From Candidatus Galligastranaerophilus faecipullorum (GTDB taxonomy: Bacteria > Cyanobacteriota > Vampirovibrionia > Gastranaerophilales > Gastranaerophilaceae): DNA of 48,705 bases. The notes under the pieces were generated by a model. The model was not told the origin of the DNA and searched no databases. It was given only the letters and a program-made list of their open reading frames with translations. Shown piece after piece: positions 18,012 through 24,855 of this stretch (position 1 is the first letter of the stretch; every line of letters starts with the position of its first letter). Location of the stretch: contig DVFS01000058.1 in assembly GCA_018713115.1 (NCBI GenBank), forward strand, positions 1 to 48,705, written 5' to 3'. A program made the position numbers and the translations under genes.

Positions 18012-19388
18012 TTAAAACATTTTATACGGGTTTATAATATTTTGCGGGTCAAATAGTTTTTTAATTTTTTCCATATACTCTATTGCACCGTTGTCCAGCG
18101 CGTCTTTGAGGTATTTTTTCTTTTCGGAGCCTATGCCGTGCTCGCCTGACAGGCAGCCGCCGAGGCTTATTGCAAGAGAAAAAAGTTTGTCTTTTACAGT
18201 GTTAAAGCTTTCCCTTTCTTCTTTGTTGTTCAGGTCGAGTGCAAAATTCGGGTGTATGTTGCCATCTCCCGCATGGCCCATAATGCAGACAACGATATTG
18301 TGTTTTTTGCACATATCTTCTATGCCCCGCACAAGAGCGACGATTTTTGAGCGCGGTACAACTACATCTTCGGTTATTACATTGGGGCGTAGTTTTGTAA
18401 CCGCTGCAAATGCGCTTCTTCTTGTGCGCCAGATTTTTTCGTTTTCTTCTTCATTTTGAGCCTGCGTAATTTGTGCGGCATTTGAAGATTTTAGTATTTC
18501 AAAAATTTTCTTTTTCTCAATTTGAAGGCTTTCCCTGAAGCCGTCAAGCTCTATTAACAGTGCCGCCTCTTTGTCGCATAAAAGACCGCAGGGGTTGAAT
18601 TTTTCAATAGTATTGAGTGTGTTTTTGTCAAGCAAGTCCAAAGTGGCGGGAGTAAATCCTGAATTGATAATGTTATTTACCGCGCCTGCAGCTTCAATCA
18701 AACTGTCAAAATATGCCATTGTAACCATACGTGCTTCGGGTTTCGGTATAAGTCTTAAGGTGAGTTCGGTTATTATCCCGAGTGTTCCCTCGCTGCCGAT
18801 AAAGAGTGATGTCAGGTTGTATCCCGTGACATTTTTTGCGACATTTGAACCTGTTTTAATTATTCTGCCATCCGACAGTACAACTTCAAGATTTATTATG
18901 TAATCTTTGGCTGAACCGTATTTAAAGGTTCTCGGGCCGCCCGAGCTTAAAGCGGCGGCGCCCCCTATTGTGGATACGGCAAGGTTTGAGGGGTCGGGCG
19001 GGAAAAAGAGGTTTAATTTTTCCGCCTCTTCGTTAATTTTTTTTATTACGGCGTTTGGCTGTACGCGTGCGGTTAAGTCTTCTTTGTTTATTTCAAGGAT
19101 TTTATCCATTTTTGAAAAATGTAATACAACCGCCCTGTTTTTTACACGGCAGCCGCCGCAGTGGCAAGTGCCCGCACCGCGCGCGATAACGGATACCTTA
19201 TGTTTTGCGCAGAGTAAAATTGTTTGCGACACCTGTTTTGAATTTAGCGGATAAACTACAAACTCGGGAAGCATTATATCGTCGGGATTCGGCGAAGTGT
19301 CGTAAGCATAAGGGTATAAGTCCTCTTTTTTGTAGAGAATATCGTTTCCGTATATTTTTTTAAGCCCGGCAAATAAAATTTTATCCAT
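18012..19388 (-). CDS. glcD: FAD-linked oxidase, glycolate oxidase GlcD / D-lactate dehydrogenase type
   Basis: A 458-aa flavoprotein of the VAO/PCMH family. It has the FAD-binding segment (VIARGAGTCHCGG, DPSNLAVSTIGGAAALSSGGPRTFKYGSAKDYIINLEVVLSDG, GSEGTLGIITELTLRL). It ends with the FAD-oxidase C domain containing GHAGDGNIHPNFALD and the final SGEHGIGSEKKKYL. It would oxidise glycolate, D-lactate or another 2-hydroxy acid. The usual GlcE/GlcF partners are not adjacent, so substrate is open. I chose the ATG at 19388 because TATAAT lies 6 nt upstream and homologues start near here; an in-frame start at 19466 would add 26 unconserved residues. Confidence 0.85.
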   Translation of the reverse strand: MDKILFAGLKKIYGNDILYKKEDLYPYAYDTSPNPDDIMLPEFVVYPLNSKQVSQTILLCAKHKVSVIARGAGTCHCGGCRVKNRAVVLHFSKMDKILEINKEDLTARVQPNAVIKKINEEAEKLNLFFPPDPSNLAVSTIGGAAALSSGGPRTFKYGSAKDYIINLEVVLSDGRIIKTGSNVAKNVTGYNLTSLFIGSEGTLGIITELTLRLIPKPEARMVTMAYFDSLIEAAGAVNNIINSGFTPATLDLLDKNTLNTIEKFNPCGLLCDKEAALLIELDGFRESLQIEKKKIFEILKSSNAAQITQAQNEEENEKIWRTRRSAFAAVTKLRPNVITEDVVVPRSKIVALVRGIEDMCKKHNIVVCIMGHAGDGNIHPNFALDLNNKEERESFNTVKDKLFSLAISLGGCLSGEHGIGSEKKKYLKDALDNGAIEYMEKIKKLFDPQNIINPYKMF

Positions 19389-19394
19389 AAAATA

Positions 19395-19400
19395 ATTATA
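19395..19400 (-). promoter_or_regulatory. Probable -10 box of a leaderless promoter for the FAD oxidase
   Basis: TATAAT on the minus strand ends 6 nt before the ATG at 19388, and no Shine-Dalgarno sequence is present. Transcription would begin at or within a base or two of the start codon. Confidence 0.5.
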
Positions 19401-19459
19401 CATCAGGGAACTTAAAAATAAATATTGCGTCAAATAAAGTAATGCCGTATTTGCTACTG

Positions 19460-19515
19460 GGCTCAAAGGAAGGTTATAGGTAAGTTTATAAAGTACTTTG
19501 AGCCTTTTTTTATTT
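19460..19515 (+). terminator. Orphan intrinsic terminator, plus orientation
   Basis: GGCTCAAAG (19460-19468) pairs with CTTTGAGCC (19496-19504) and is followed by seven T. On the minus strand no T-run follows, so it does not suit rfbA, whose stop codon overlaps the T-run. No plus-strand gene precedes it; see the small-RNA finding. Confidence 0.6.
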
Positions 19516-20415
19516 TAAAAGATTTAATATATAGGTATAATAGTCGTTATTTTTATAGCGGGATATATTTTGCCTGATTACATCTTTTGTGAGGTACCCC
19601 ATTTTGTATGCAATTTCTTCAAGACAAGCTATCTTTATACCCTGATTGTCTTCTATTGTTTTAATATATTGCCCTGCCTGCATAAGAGAAGCGTGTGTTC
19701 CCGTGTCAAGCCAGCTGAAGCCTCTGCCGAAAATTTTAACGTCAAGAGATGAGTTTTTAAGATAAATATTGTTTAAATCGGTAATCTCAAGTTCGCCCCT
19801 TTTGGATGGCTTAAGTGTTTTTGCATATTCTGCAACATTGCCGTCGTAAAAATACAGACCCGTTACGGCGTAGTCTGATTTTGGATTCTCAGGCTTTTCC
19901 GTAATGCATTTTACTTTGTTTTGTTTGTCAAACTCAACAATTCCATACCTTGAGGCGTCTTTTACTTTATATGCAAATATTGTTGCTCCGCCTTCGCTGC
20001 TTACCTTTTGTGACGCCTCTTCAAGCATTTTTGAAAAAGATTGTCCGTAGAAGATATTATCGCCAAGAATTAACGCTACGGGTTCATTTGATATAAAATC
20101 CTCGCCTATAATAAAAGCCTGCGCAAGTCCGTCAGGTGAGGGCTGAATGGCATATGTAAAATTAACCCCCAAATCGGAGCCGTCTTTTAAAAGTTTTTTA
20201 AAGTTATCTATATCCTCAGGTGTTGAAATAATTAAAATATCCTTTATACCAGCAAGCATTAGTACGGATATGGGGTAGTAAATCATTGGTTTATCATAAA
20301 CAGGCAGGAGTTGTTTTGAAACAGATATTGTGGAAGGGTAAAGCCTTGTTCCTGCGCCGCCTGCAAGCACTATGCCTTTTTTTACACATTTTTTTGTATC
20401 CGTATTAAAGTTCAT
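19510..20415 (-). CDS. rfbA: Glucose-1-phosphate thymidylyltransferase
   Basis: First enzyme of dTDP-sugar synthesis. It joins dTTP and glucose-1-phosphate to give dTDP-glucose and pyrophosphate. The nucleotidyltransferase signature [35 protein letters not shown] is at the N-terminus, with LGDNIFYG and [12 protein letters not shown] further on. At 301 aa it has the normal length. The ATG overlaps the rfbB stop codon by 4 nt, and it is the last gene of the rfbCBA operon. No reductase gene (rfbD) follows. Confidence 0.96.
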   Translation of the reverse strand: MNFNTDTKKCVKKGIVLAGGAGTRLYPSTISVSKQLLPVYDKPMIYYPISVLMLAGIKDILIISTPEDIDNFKKLLKDGSDLGVNFTYAIQPSPDGLAQAFIIGEDFISNEPVALILGDNIFYGQSFSKMLEEASQKVSSEGGATIFAYKVKDASRYGIVEFDKQNKVKCITEKPENPKSDYAVTGLYFYDGNVAEYAKTLKPSKRGELEITDLNNIYLKNSSLDVKIFGRGFSWLDTGTHASLMQAGQYIKTIEDNQGIKIACLEEIAYKMGYLTKDVIRQNISRYKNNDYYTYILNLLK

Positions 20416-21392
20416 AGTGCAGCCGCCTTTTTATTCTCGATTGATTTTATCCACTCGATATTGTTTAAATACCAGTTTATGGTGAGCTTTATACCCTCTT
20501 CAAAAGTTAAAGACGGCTCCCAGCCAAGTTCTGTTGTGATTTTTGTATTGTCTATGGCATATCTTCTGTCATGACCTAATCTGTCTTTGACGTATTCTAT
20601 GGAACTTTCATCCCTGCCCATTTCTTTAAGGATGATTTTTGTTATCTCAAAGTTTGATTTTTCATTATGTCCGCCGATATTGTAAACTTCACCCTCGCGG
20701 CCTTTGTGCAGAACGGTATCGATTGCGCGGCAGTGGTCATAGACATAGAGCCAGTCTCTGATATTAAGTCCGTCGCCGTAGAGCGGAACTTTTTCGCCTT
20801 TTAAAAGCTTTGAAATAAAAAACGGGATGAGTTTTTCAGGATATTGATAAGGGCCGTAATTATTTGAACACCTTGTTATTAAAACCGGTGTTTTATAGGT
20901 TTCAAAATAAGAGCGCACAAGCATATCAGCCCCTGCTTTTGAAGCACTGTAGGGCGAGTTTGGCGCAAGCGGAGTGTTTTCGGTAAAATACCCGTCTTTT
21001 CCGAGTGTTCCGTAAACTTCATCGGTTGAAACCTGCAGGTATCTTTGTATCCCGTGTTTTTTTGCGCAATCAAGGAGATTAAGTGTTCCTTTTATATTTG
21101 TTTCTATAAATATTTCAGGGTTTAAAATAGATCTGTCAACGTGGCTTTCCGCGGCAAAGTTTATAACGCAGTCGACTTCGCTCACTGCTCTATCTACGGC
21201 TTTTTTGTCGCAGATATCCGCTTTTATAAAAGAATAATTGGGGCTGTTCTTTATATCATCAAGATTTTCGATGTTGCCCGCGTATGTCAGGCAGTCAAAG
21301 TTTATTATTTTATAATCGGGGTGACTCTTTAGCATGTGCCTTATAAAACAGCTTCCTATAAAGCCCGCACCGCCTGTTACCAGTATTTTCAT
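20412..21392 (-). CDS. rfbB: dTDP-glucose 4,6-dehydratase
   Basis: Extended short-chain dehydrogenase converting dTDP-glucose to dTDP-4-keto-6-deoxyglucose with bound NAD. The Rossmann motif GGAGFIGS is at residues 7-14. The catalytic region shows STDEVYGTL, and YSASKAGAD carries the active-site Tyr and Lys. [11 protein letters not shown] and [14 protein letters not shown] are diagnostic of RfbB. Length is 326 aa. It overlaps rfbC and rfbA by 4 nt each. Confidence 0.97.
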   Translation of the reverse strand: MKILVTGGAGFIGSCFIRHMLKSHPDYKIINFDCLTYAGNIENLDDIKNSPNYSFIKADICDKKAVDRAVSEVDCVINFAAESHVDRSILNPEIFIETNIKGTLNLLDCAKKHGIQRYLQVSTDEVYGTLGKDGYFTENTPLAPNSPYSASKAGADMLVRSYFETYKTPVLITRCSNNYGPYQYPEKLIPFFISKLLKGEKVPLYGDGLNIRDWLYVYDHCRAIDTVLHKGREGEVYNIGGHNEKSNFEITKIILKEMGRDESSIEYVKDRLGHDRRYAIDNTKITTELGWEPSLTFEEGIKLTINWYLNNIEWIKSIENKKAAAL

Positions 21393-21955
21393 AATAAATC
21401 TTCCTCTTTTATATCTTTTAGATACGGCTGAACCCTGTCTTTTTGGCTGAGCTGCGGTTTAAAGTTTTTTATGTATTTTTCCCAGTCTATGCCTATATCT
21501 GGGTCGCTCCAGAGAATCCCCCTGTCATTTTGCGCCGAGTATTCTCCGCTTGCCTTGTATAAAAGCTCTGCCGTATCGGAGAGGGTTAAAAACCCGTGTG
21601 CAAAGCCTTCGGGAATATAGAGCATGTTTTTATTTTCTTCGCTTAAAATTACTCCGAGCCATTTGCCGAAAGTTTTGGAATCTTTCCTTATATCTACCGC
21701 AACGTCAAAGATTTTACCCCTTATGCAGCGCACAAGTTTTGCCTGCATTTTGGGTTTTGTCTGGTAATGCAGTCCGCGAAGCACGCCAAAGGAGGATTTT
21801 GAGTGGTTATCCTGATTAAAGTCATCTGTTATGCCGGCGTTGATGAAGTCTGACTTTTTATACCCTTCAAGGAAAAATCCCCTGTCATCTTCAAAGACTT
21901 TCGGTATTACAAGCATTACATCTTCAAGCTCTGTTTTTCTAAATTCAAAAGGCAT
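21389..21955 (-). CDS. rfbC: dTDP-4-dehydrorhamnose 3,5-epimerase
   Basis: Cupin-fold epimerase of 188 aa acting on the product of RfbB. Visible family motifs are DDRGFFLEGYKKSDF, NQDNHSKSSFGVLRGLHYQ (catalytic His), KLVRCIRGKIFDVAVDIR and YIPEGFAHGFLTLSD. AAAGAG before the ATG supports the start. It is the first gene of the rfbCBA operon, which feeds deoxy-sugars, most likely L-rhamnose, into surface polysaccharide. A TATAAT box lies just upstream on the minus strand. Confidence 0.96.
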   Translation of the reverse strand: MPFEFRKTELEDVMLVIPKVFEDDRGFFLEGYKKSDFINAGITDDFNQDNHSKSSFGVLRGLHYQTKPKMQAKLVRCIRGKIFDVAVDIRKDSKTFGKWLGVILSEENKNMLYIPEGFAHGFLTLSDTAELLYKASGEYSAQNDRGILWSDPDIGIDWEKYIKNFKPQLSQKDRVQPYLKDIKEEDLL

Positions 21956-21979
21956 AATTCTCTTTCCCTGTGTAAATTA

Positions 21980-21985
21980 ATTATA
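21980..21985 (-). promoter_or_regulatory. Probable -10 box of the rfbCBA operon
   Basis: TATAAT on the minus strand lies 24 nt upstream of the rfbC start codon. A weak TTTTAA sits 17 nt further upstream. Confidence 0.5.
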
Positions 21986-22004
21986 CCTTAAAAAATACAT
22001 TGTT

Positions 22005-22037
22005 AAAAGTCCGCATTTATTCAATGCGGACTTTTTA
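22005..22037. terminator. Bidirectional intrinsic terminator
   Basis: A 13-bp perfect stem, AAAAGTCCGCATT (22005-22017) with AATGCGGACTTTT (22023-22035), has a 5-nt loop and T-runs on both strands. It ends the minus-strand gene at 22069-22554, insulating rfbC from it. Confidence 0.85.
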
Positions 22038-22068
22038 AACTTCCCTATCCTTATTTATTTTCTATTTG

Positions 22069-22554
22069 TTATGATAACTTGATTGCGCTGTTCTTAATGC
22101 TGTCATCCATTGCCTGGTCTAACTGTTCAAGTTCTGCCTGAGCCGCTTGAAGCTGTGTTTCAACCTGGGTTTGTTCCGCTTCTAATTGCTGGTCGCGTCT
22201 GTTTACATCGCCCATCAGTGCGTCTTCATAACCCTGGAATATGGAGTCTGCAGCCATTTGTTGTCTTGATTGTACTAACGAGGCTTGGTCGAGAGCAGTT
22301 TGATAAGCGGTCCATTCTTTGGACGTCGGGTCAAGGTTGGCACTTTCGTTTTGCAGCTGTTGTACTGCATCCATATAGCTTGTTGTAATGCCGCTGTACT
22401 GTTGATTTTTCATGGCATTGAGGTATCGCTGTGTATATTGCGATTGATTGGCAAGTGACTGTCTTTCCTGCGAGATTTGTAACAATCTGTACTGCAGATT
22501 GGACGTCCTTTGCTTTAATGCCATTTTTCTGAGTGAAATTGTAACCCAGCCCAT
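22069..22554 (-). CDS. Unknown Gln-rich helical protein with two-site operator
   Basis: A 161-aa protein that I do not recognise. It begins MGWVTISLRKMALKQRTSN, with no signal peptide or TM segment. It is almost entirely helical by composition, rich in Gln, Ala and Leu. A coiled coil is likely at about residues 18-50 and again at 118-152 (RRDQQLEAEQTQVETQLQAA). AAGGAGAG upstream of the ATG is a strong ribosome binding site. It is a single-gene unit: its own terminator lies downstream and two copies of the palindrome AGTATATACT lie upstream. The same operator precedes the CHAP gene, so the two may be co-regulated. A structural, secreted or scaffold role is possible; nothing in the sequence decides it. 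Confidence 0.8.
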   Translation of the reverse strand: MGWVTISLRKMALKQRTSNLQYRLLQISQERQSLANQSQYTQRYLNAMKNQQYSGITTSYMDAVQQLQNESANLDPTSKEWTAYQTALDQASLVQSRQQMAADSIFQGYEDALMGDVNRRDQQLEAEQTQVETQLQAAQAELEQLDQAMDDSIKNSAIKLS

Positions 22555-22675
22555 GACTGTCTCTCCTTAAATTAATTCCTCGTGAATTTGTTTTTGCTCT
22601 CTTTACTCTTAAATAAAAAAATATTTGTTTTAATAATTGCCTTTTTAATTGCCAAATATTAACTTTTGTAACAAA

Positions 22676-22685
22676 AGTATATACT
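22676..22685 (-). promoter_or_regulatory. Downstream AGTATATACT operator site
   Basis: A perfect 10-bp palindrome. Its centre (22680.5) is 52 bp from the centre of the stronger site at 22725-22740, almost exactly five helical turns, so proteins bound at both would lie on the same face of the DNA. Confidence 0.5.
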
Positions 22686-22716
22686 CTTTGAAATTTTTGC
22701 CCGTAAAATGTTTTGA

Positions 22717-22746
22717 TTTATATATAGAGTATATACTCTAAACCAA
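22717..22746 (-). promoter_or_regulatory. Promoter of the helical protein gene with embedded palindromic operator
   Basis: On the minus strand TTGGTT (22741-22746) and TATAAA (22717-22722) are separated by 18 nt. The spacer is filled by the perfect 16-bp palindrome TAGAGTATATACTCTA (22725-22740). The layout matches the RND promoter at 3262-3291, with a different palindrome. Confidence 0.6.
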
Positions 22747-22815
22747 AAAAGATAAAAGCTGAAATAATATATAAAGCCAAAAAGGCTATTAGGCTTAAAT
22801 AGAGGATGAGTGCAG

Positions 22816-22842
22816 TTCCGCAAAGTTATTTGCGGAATTTTT
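22816..22842 (+). terminator. Orphan intrinsic terminator upstream of the nucleotide kinase
   Basis: A 9-bp perfect stem, TTCCGCAAA (22816-22824) with TTTGCGGAA (22829-22837), has a GTTA loop and TTTTT at 22838-22842. No plus-strand gene precedes it, so it either ends a small RNA or works as an attenuator. Confidence 0.75.
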
Positions 22843-22853
22843 GCATGTAATGA

Positions 22854-22859
22854 TATAAT
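22854..22859 (+). promoter_or_regulatory. Leaderless-type -10 box of the nucleotide kinase
   Basis: TATAAT ends 6 nt before the ATG at 22866 with no Shine-Dalgarno sequence. TTGCGG at 22830-22835 (18-nt spacing) is a possible -35, overlapping the terminator stem. Confidence 0.55.
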
Positions 22860-22865
22860 TTTTTT

Positions 22866-23387
22866 ATGAAAAAAATTATTGTGATATCAGGCAAACAATA
22901 CAGCGGAAAGGATACTCTGGCAAAGCTTTTGCTTGAAGATTTGCCGGATTTTAAGCGTGTCGGCATAGGGGATGCAATAAAACTCGCGTACGGCAGGGAG
23001 TACAATCTTTCTTTTGAAGAAATTGAAAAAAATAAACATCTTTATCGTGAAGATTTAATAAAACTCGGCAATAAAGGGCGCTCAATCGACCCTGATTACT
23101 GGCTTAAGAGTATTATTGATATGGAAAATAATGTCATAGTGCCCGATGCGAGAGTGGAACATGAAGCGGAACTCTTTAGAAACAGCGGTGCATTTTTAAT
23201 AAGAGTTGAAGCAAGTTATGAAAACCGCTCTAAGCGTGCCGTTATAACAAACGCTGATGATCCTACCGAAACAGCGCTTGATGAGTATAAAAACTGGAAT
23301 GCCGTGATAGATAATAATTCTGATTATGCGGCTCTTAAGATGCAGGAAAAAAGGCTTTTGCCAAAAATAAAAGAGTTTTTTAACTAA
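22866..23387 (+). CDS. P-loop kinase, deoxynucleoside monophosphate kinase-like
   Basis: A 173-aa P-loop phosphotransferase with Walker A GKQYSGKDTLA at residues 9-19. The pattern is like phage-type dNMP kinases and animal phosphomevalonate kinases: SGKDT, then VGIGDAIKLAYGREY (substrate-side LK.AYA-type motif), LYREDLIKLGNKGRSIDPDYW, and VIVPDARVEHEAELFR in the Walker B position. The (K/R)(x)5-6R lid-like segment is ENRSKR. It would phosphorylate a small monophosphate substrate, most plausibly a (deoxy)nucleoside monophosphate. It ends in a 4-nt tail-to-tail overlap with another P-loop kinase. Translation probably starts from a leaderless mRNA. Confidence 0.8.
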   Translation: MKKIIVISGKQYSGKDTLAKLLLEDLPDFKRVGIGDAIKLAYGREYNLSFEEIEKNKHLYREDLIKLGNKGRSIDPDYWLKSIIDMENNVIVPDARVEHEAELFRNSGAFLIRVEASYENRSKRAVITNADDPTETALDEYKNWNAVIDNNSDYAALKMQEKRLLPKIKEFFN

Positions 23388-24250
23388 ACTTCGCAGAAGT
23401 TGTTTGTTATAAGATTAATATACTCAAGAAGCTGGGTAAAATACTCTAAATCACATTCGCCGTTTGCAATAATGTCGCAGTTGCTTTTTGCGGGCACTAC
23501 GTACTTTCTGCCCGCTTCGCAGACGTAATCCCAGTGTTTAAGGGCGTTATCATGGTCTTGATTTCTTATTTTCGCCCTGTCTAAAAAGCGTTTTTTTCTT
23601 GTTTTATTGTCAAGGTCGATATAGATTTTAATATCAAACATATCGTGGACTTCTTTATATGTTGCTGCCATGCCCTCAACTATTATTATTTTCCTGCTCT
23701 CTATTTTAATTGCACGCGGAACACTTACGCCCGTGCCGTTTACAAGATACTCGGGAATCATAACATCTTTACCTGAAGCAAGATCCTCAATGTCGCTTCT
23801 TAAAAGGTCAAGCTGAAAATTTTGGGGCGAGTCAACATCATATCCTGCATCTCTCAGAGCATCGAAGGTGCCATGCTGTTTGATTAAATCCGATATATCG
23901 TTAAAATAATTATCCGTATTAACAATTGAGATGGGGAGATTATTTTGTTCTATATATTTTTTAATATTGGCGCAGATTGTTGATTTGCCGCTTGCAGATT
24001 CGCCTGTAATGGAGATTAAAATCTTTCTTTTGGGCTGGTTAATGAGCCTGTCCAGAAAATTTTCCAGAAAGTCTGATTTAACATTTAAAAACAGTCTTTT
24101 TGCGGCTTTTTTGTCGTAGTTTATAATCTGGCGGAATTTTGTCTTTAAATAAAACGCAAGAAACTCTCTGCCGATTCTTGTGTCGAAGTTCGGCTTCTGT
24201 ATTTTTTCTGTTTCTTTACTTTCAACTAAATCTCTGATTAATGCGTTCAT
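23384..24250 (-). CDS. Uridine kinase / phosphoribulokinase-like protein with N-terminal extension
   Basis: A 288-aa P-loop kinase. Walker A GESASGKST is at residues 83-91. Then come NTDNYFND (the DDFY-like acceptor-site motif of uridine kinases), DSPQNFQLDLL, IPEYLVN and IIIVEGMAATY (Walker B area, VEG). DRAKIRNQDHDNALKHWDYV has the lid arginines. This is the uridine kinase/PRK fold, but the first 75 residues are an extra helical segment not found in ordinary Udk. The substrate could be uridine/cytidine or another small metabolite. TATAAT lies exactly 6 nt before the ATG on the minus strand and there is no Shine-Dalgarno sequence, so the mRNA is probably leaderless. It lies directly downstream of rnpA. 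Confidence 0.8.
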   Translation of the reverse strand: MNALIRDLVESKETEKIQKPNFDTRIGREFLAFYLKTKFRQIINYDKKAAKRLFLNVKSDFLENFLDRLINQPKRKILISITGESASGKSTICANIKKYIEQNNLPISIVNTDNYFNDISDLIKQHGTFDALRDAGYDVDSPQNFQLDLLRSDIEDLASGKDVMIPEYLVNGTGVSVPRAIKIESRKIIIVEGMAATYKEVHDMFDIKIYIDLDNKTRKKRFLDRAKIRNQDHDNALKHWDYVCEAGRKYVVPAKSNCDIIANGECDLEYFTQLLEYINLITNNFCEV

Positions 24251-24256
24251 GTGAAT

Positions 24257-24262
24257 ATTATA
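24257..24262 (-). promoter_or_regulatory. Leaderless-type -10 box of the uridine kinase-like gene
   Basis: TATAAT on the minus strand, 6 nt before the ATG at 24250, in the 18-bp gap after rnpA. Confidence 0.5.
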
Positions 24263-24268
24263 ATAACT

Positions 24269-24637
24269 CTAAAAATAATTTGTTGCCAAAAGTGCGACTA
24301 AATTCTTAACACTTGAACACATTTGAGTGTAATTTTTCTCAAGCGCGCCGTCTTTTGCAACAAAAATAAGACTTGTATAGCCCTGGGAGCGGGGAATTTC
24401 GCCGCTTTTTAATAAATTTGCATAACTTTCTCTCAAAAGTCTTTTTATCCTGTTTCTTTTAACGGCACGCTTGTGTATTTTTTTACTCACAACAAAACCT
24501 ACCCTTGTGGGGTAGTTTTGTTCTTCTTTATTTTTTCCGCCGTATAATATTATGTTTTCATCCGAAACCACTCTTTTTTGGCGGTATGTGGCTACAAAAG
24601 CGCTGTAGCTTCTAAGCCTTTGATTTTTACTAAGCAC
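24269..24637 (-). CDS. rnpA: Ribonuclease P protein component
   Basis: Basic 122-aa protein subunit that helps the RNase P RNA bind and cleave pre-tRNA leaders. The family signature is seen in [27 protein letters not shown] (the RNR motif [11 protein letters not shown], about residues 53-70). The start is GTG at 24637, overlapping the rpmH stop by 8 nt, as often seen for this pair. An insert-like stretch ([22 protein letters not shown]) precedes the core. The next gene downstream is a kinase rather than the usual yidD/yidC. Confidence 0.95.
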   Translation of the reverse strand: MLSKNQRLRSYSAFVATYRQKRVVSDENIILYGGKNKEEQNYPTRVGFVVSKKIHKRAVKRNRIKRLLRESYANLLKSGEIPRSQGYTSLIFVAKDGALEKNYTQMCSSVKNLVALLATNYF

Positions 24638-24782
24638 GGTTCTTTGCTGTAATTGCTAACTTATGGCGGCCTTTAGCGCGGCGTCTGTTGATAACGCTTC
24701 TGCCTCCGGGGGTTGCCATTCTTGCGCGAAAACCGCTGACATTTTGTCTTTTTCTCTTAGTACCTTCCAATGTTCGGCGCAT
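24630..24782 (-). CDS. rpmH: Ribosomal protein L34
   Basis: A 50-aa, strongly basic protein of the large ribosomal subunit, found by translating the minus strand. It begins [20 protein letters not shown] and contains [20 protein letters not shown], the universally conserved L34 core. AAGGAG lies 8 nt before the ATG. It overlaps rnpA by 8 nt. A strong promoter (TTGACA, 17 nt, TAGTAT) lies upstream on the minus strand. The C-terminal tail [10 protein letters not shown] is slightly longer than in E. coli. Confidence 0.97.
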   Translation of the reverse strand: MRRTLEGTKRKRQNVSGFRARMATPGGRSVINRRRAKGRHKLAITAKNRA

Positions 24783-24792
24783 TATTTTCTCC

Positions 24793-24852
24793 TTGACATT
24801 TTATTTTGTTATCAGTATTAACTATACTAAGTAAAACAAAGAGGAGTGTCAA
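24793..24852. promoter_or_regulatory. Overlapping divergent promoters for rpmH and proC
   Basis: Minus strand: TTGACA (24847-24852), 17-nt spacer, TAGTAT (24824-24829) for rpmH-rnpA. Plus strand: TTGACA (24793-24798), 17-nt spacer, TATTAA (24816-24821), with TATACT just after, for proC. The two cores interleave, so polymerase at one would exclude the other. Confidence 0.75.
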
Positions 24853-24855
24853 CTT

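Larger units (their letters stand above)
22555..22865. other. Gene-free divergent regulatory region (311 bp)
   Basis: AT-rich stretch between the helical protein (minus) and the nucleotide kinase (plus). It holds two AGTATATACT palindromes, a minus promoter, an orphan plus-strand terminator at 22816-22842 and a plus -10 box at 22854-22859. No open reading frame of note and no tRNA were seen. Confidence 0.8.

Noticed and set aside
22741-22865. Riboswitch in front of the nucleotide kinase
   Set aside because: The terminator ends 12 nt before the -10 box of the gene, so the kinase mRNA from that promoter would not contain it; no known aptamer motif was seen.
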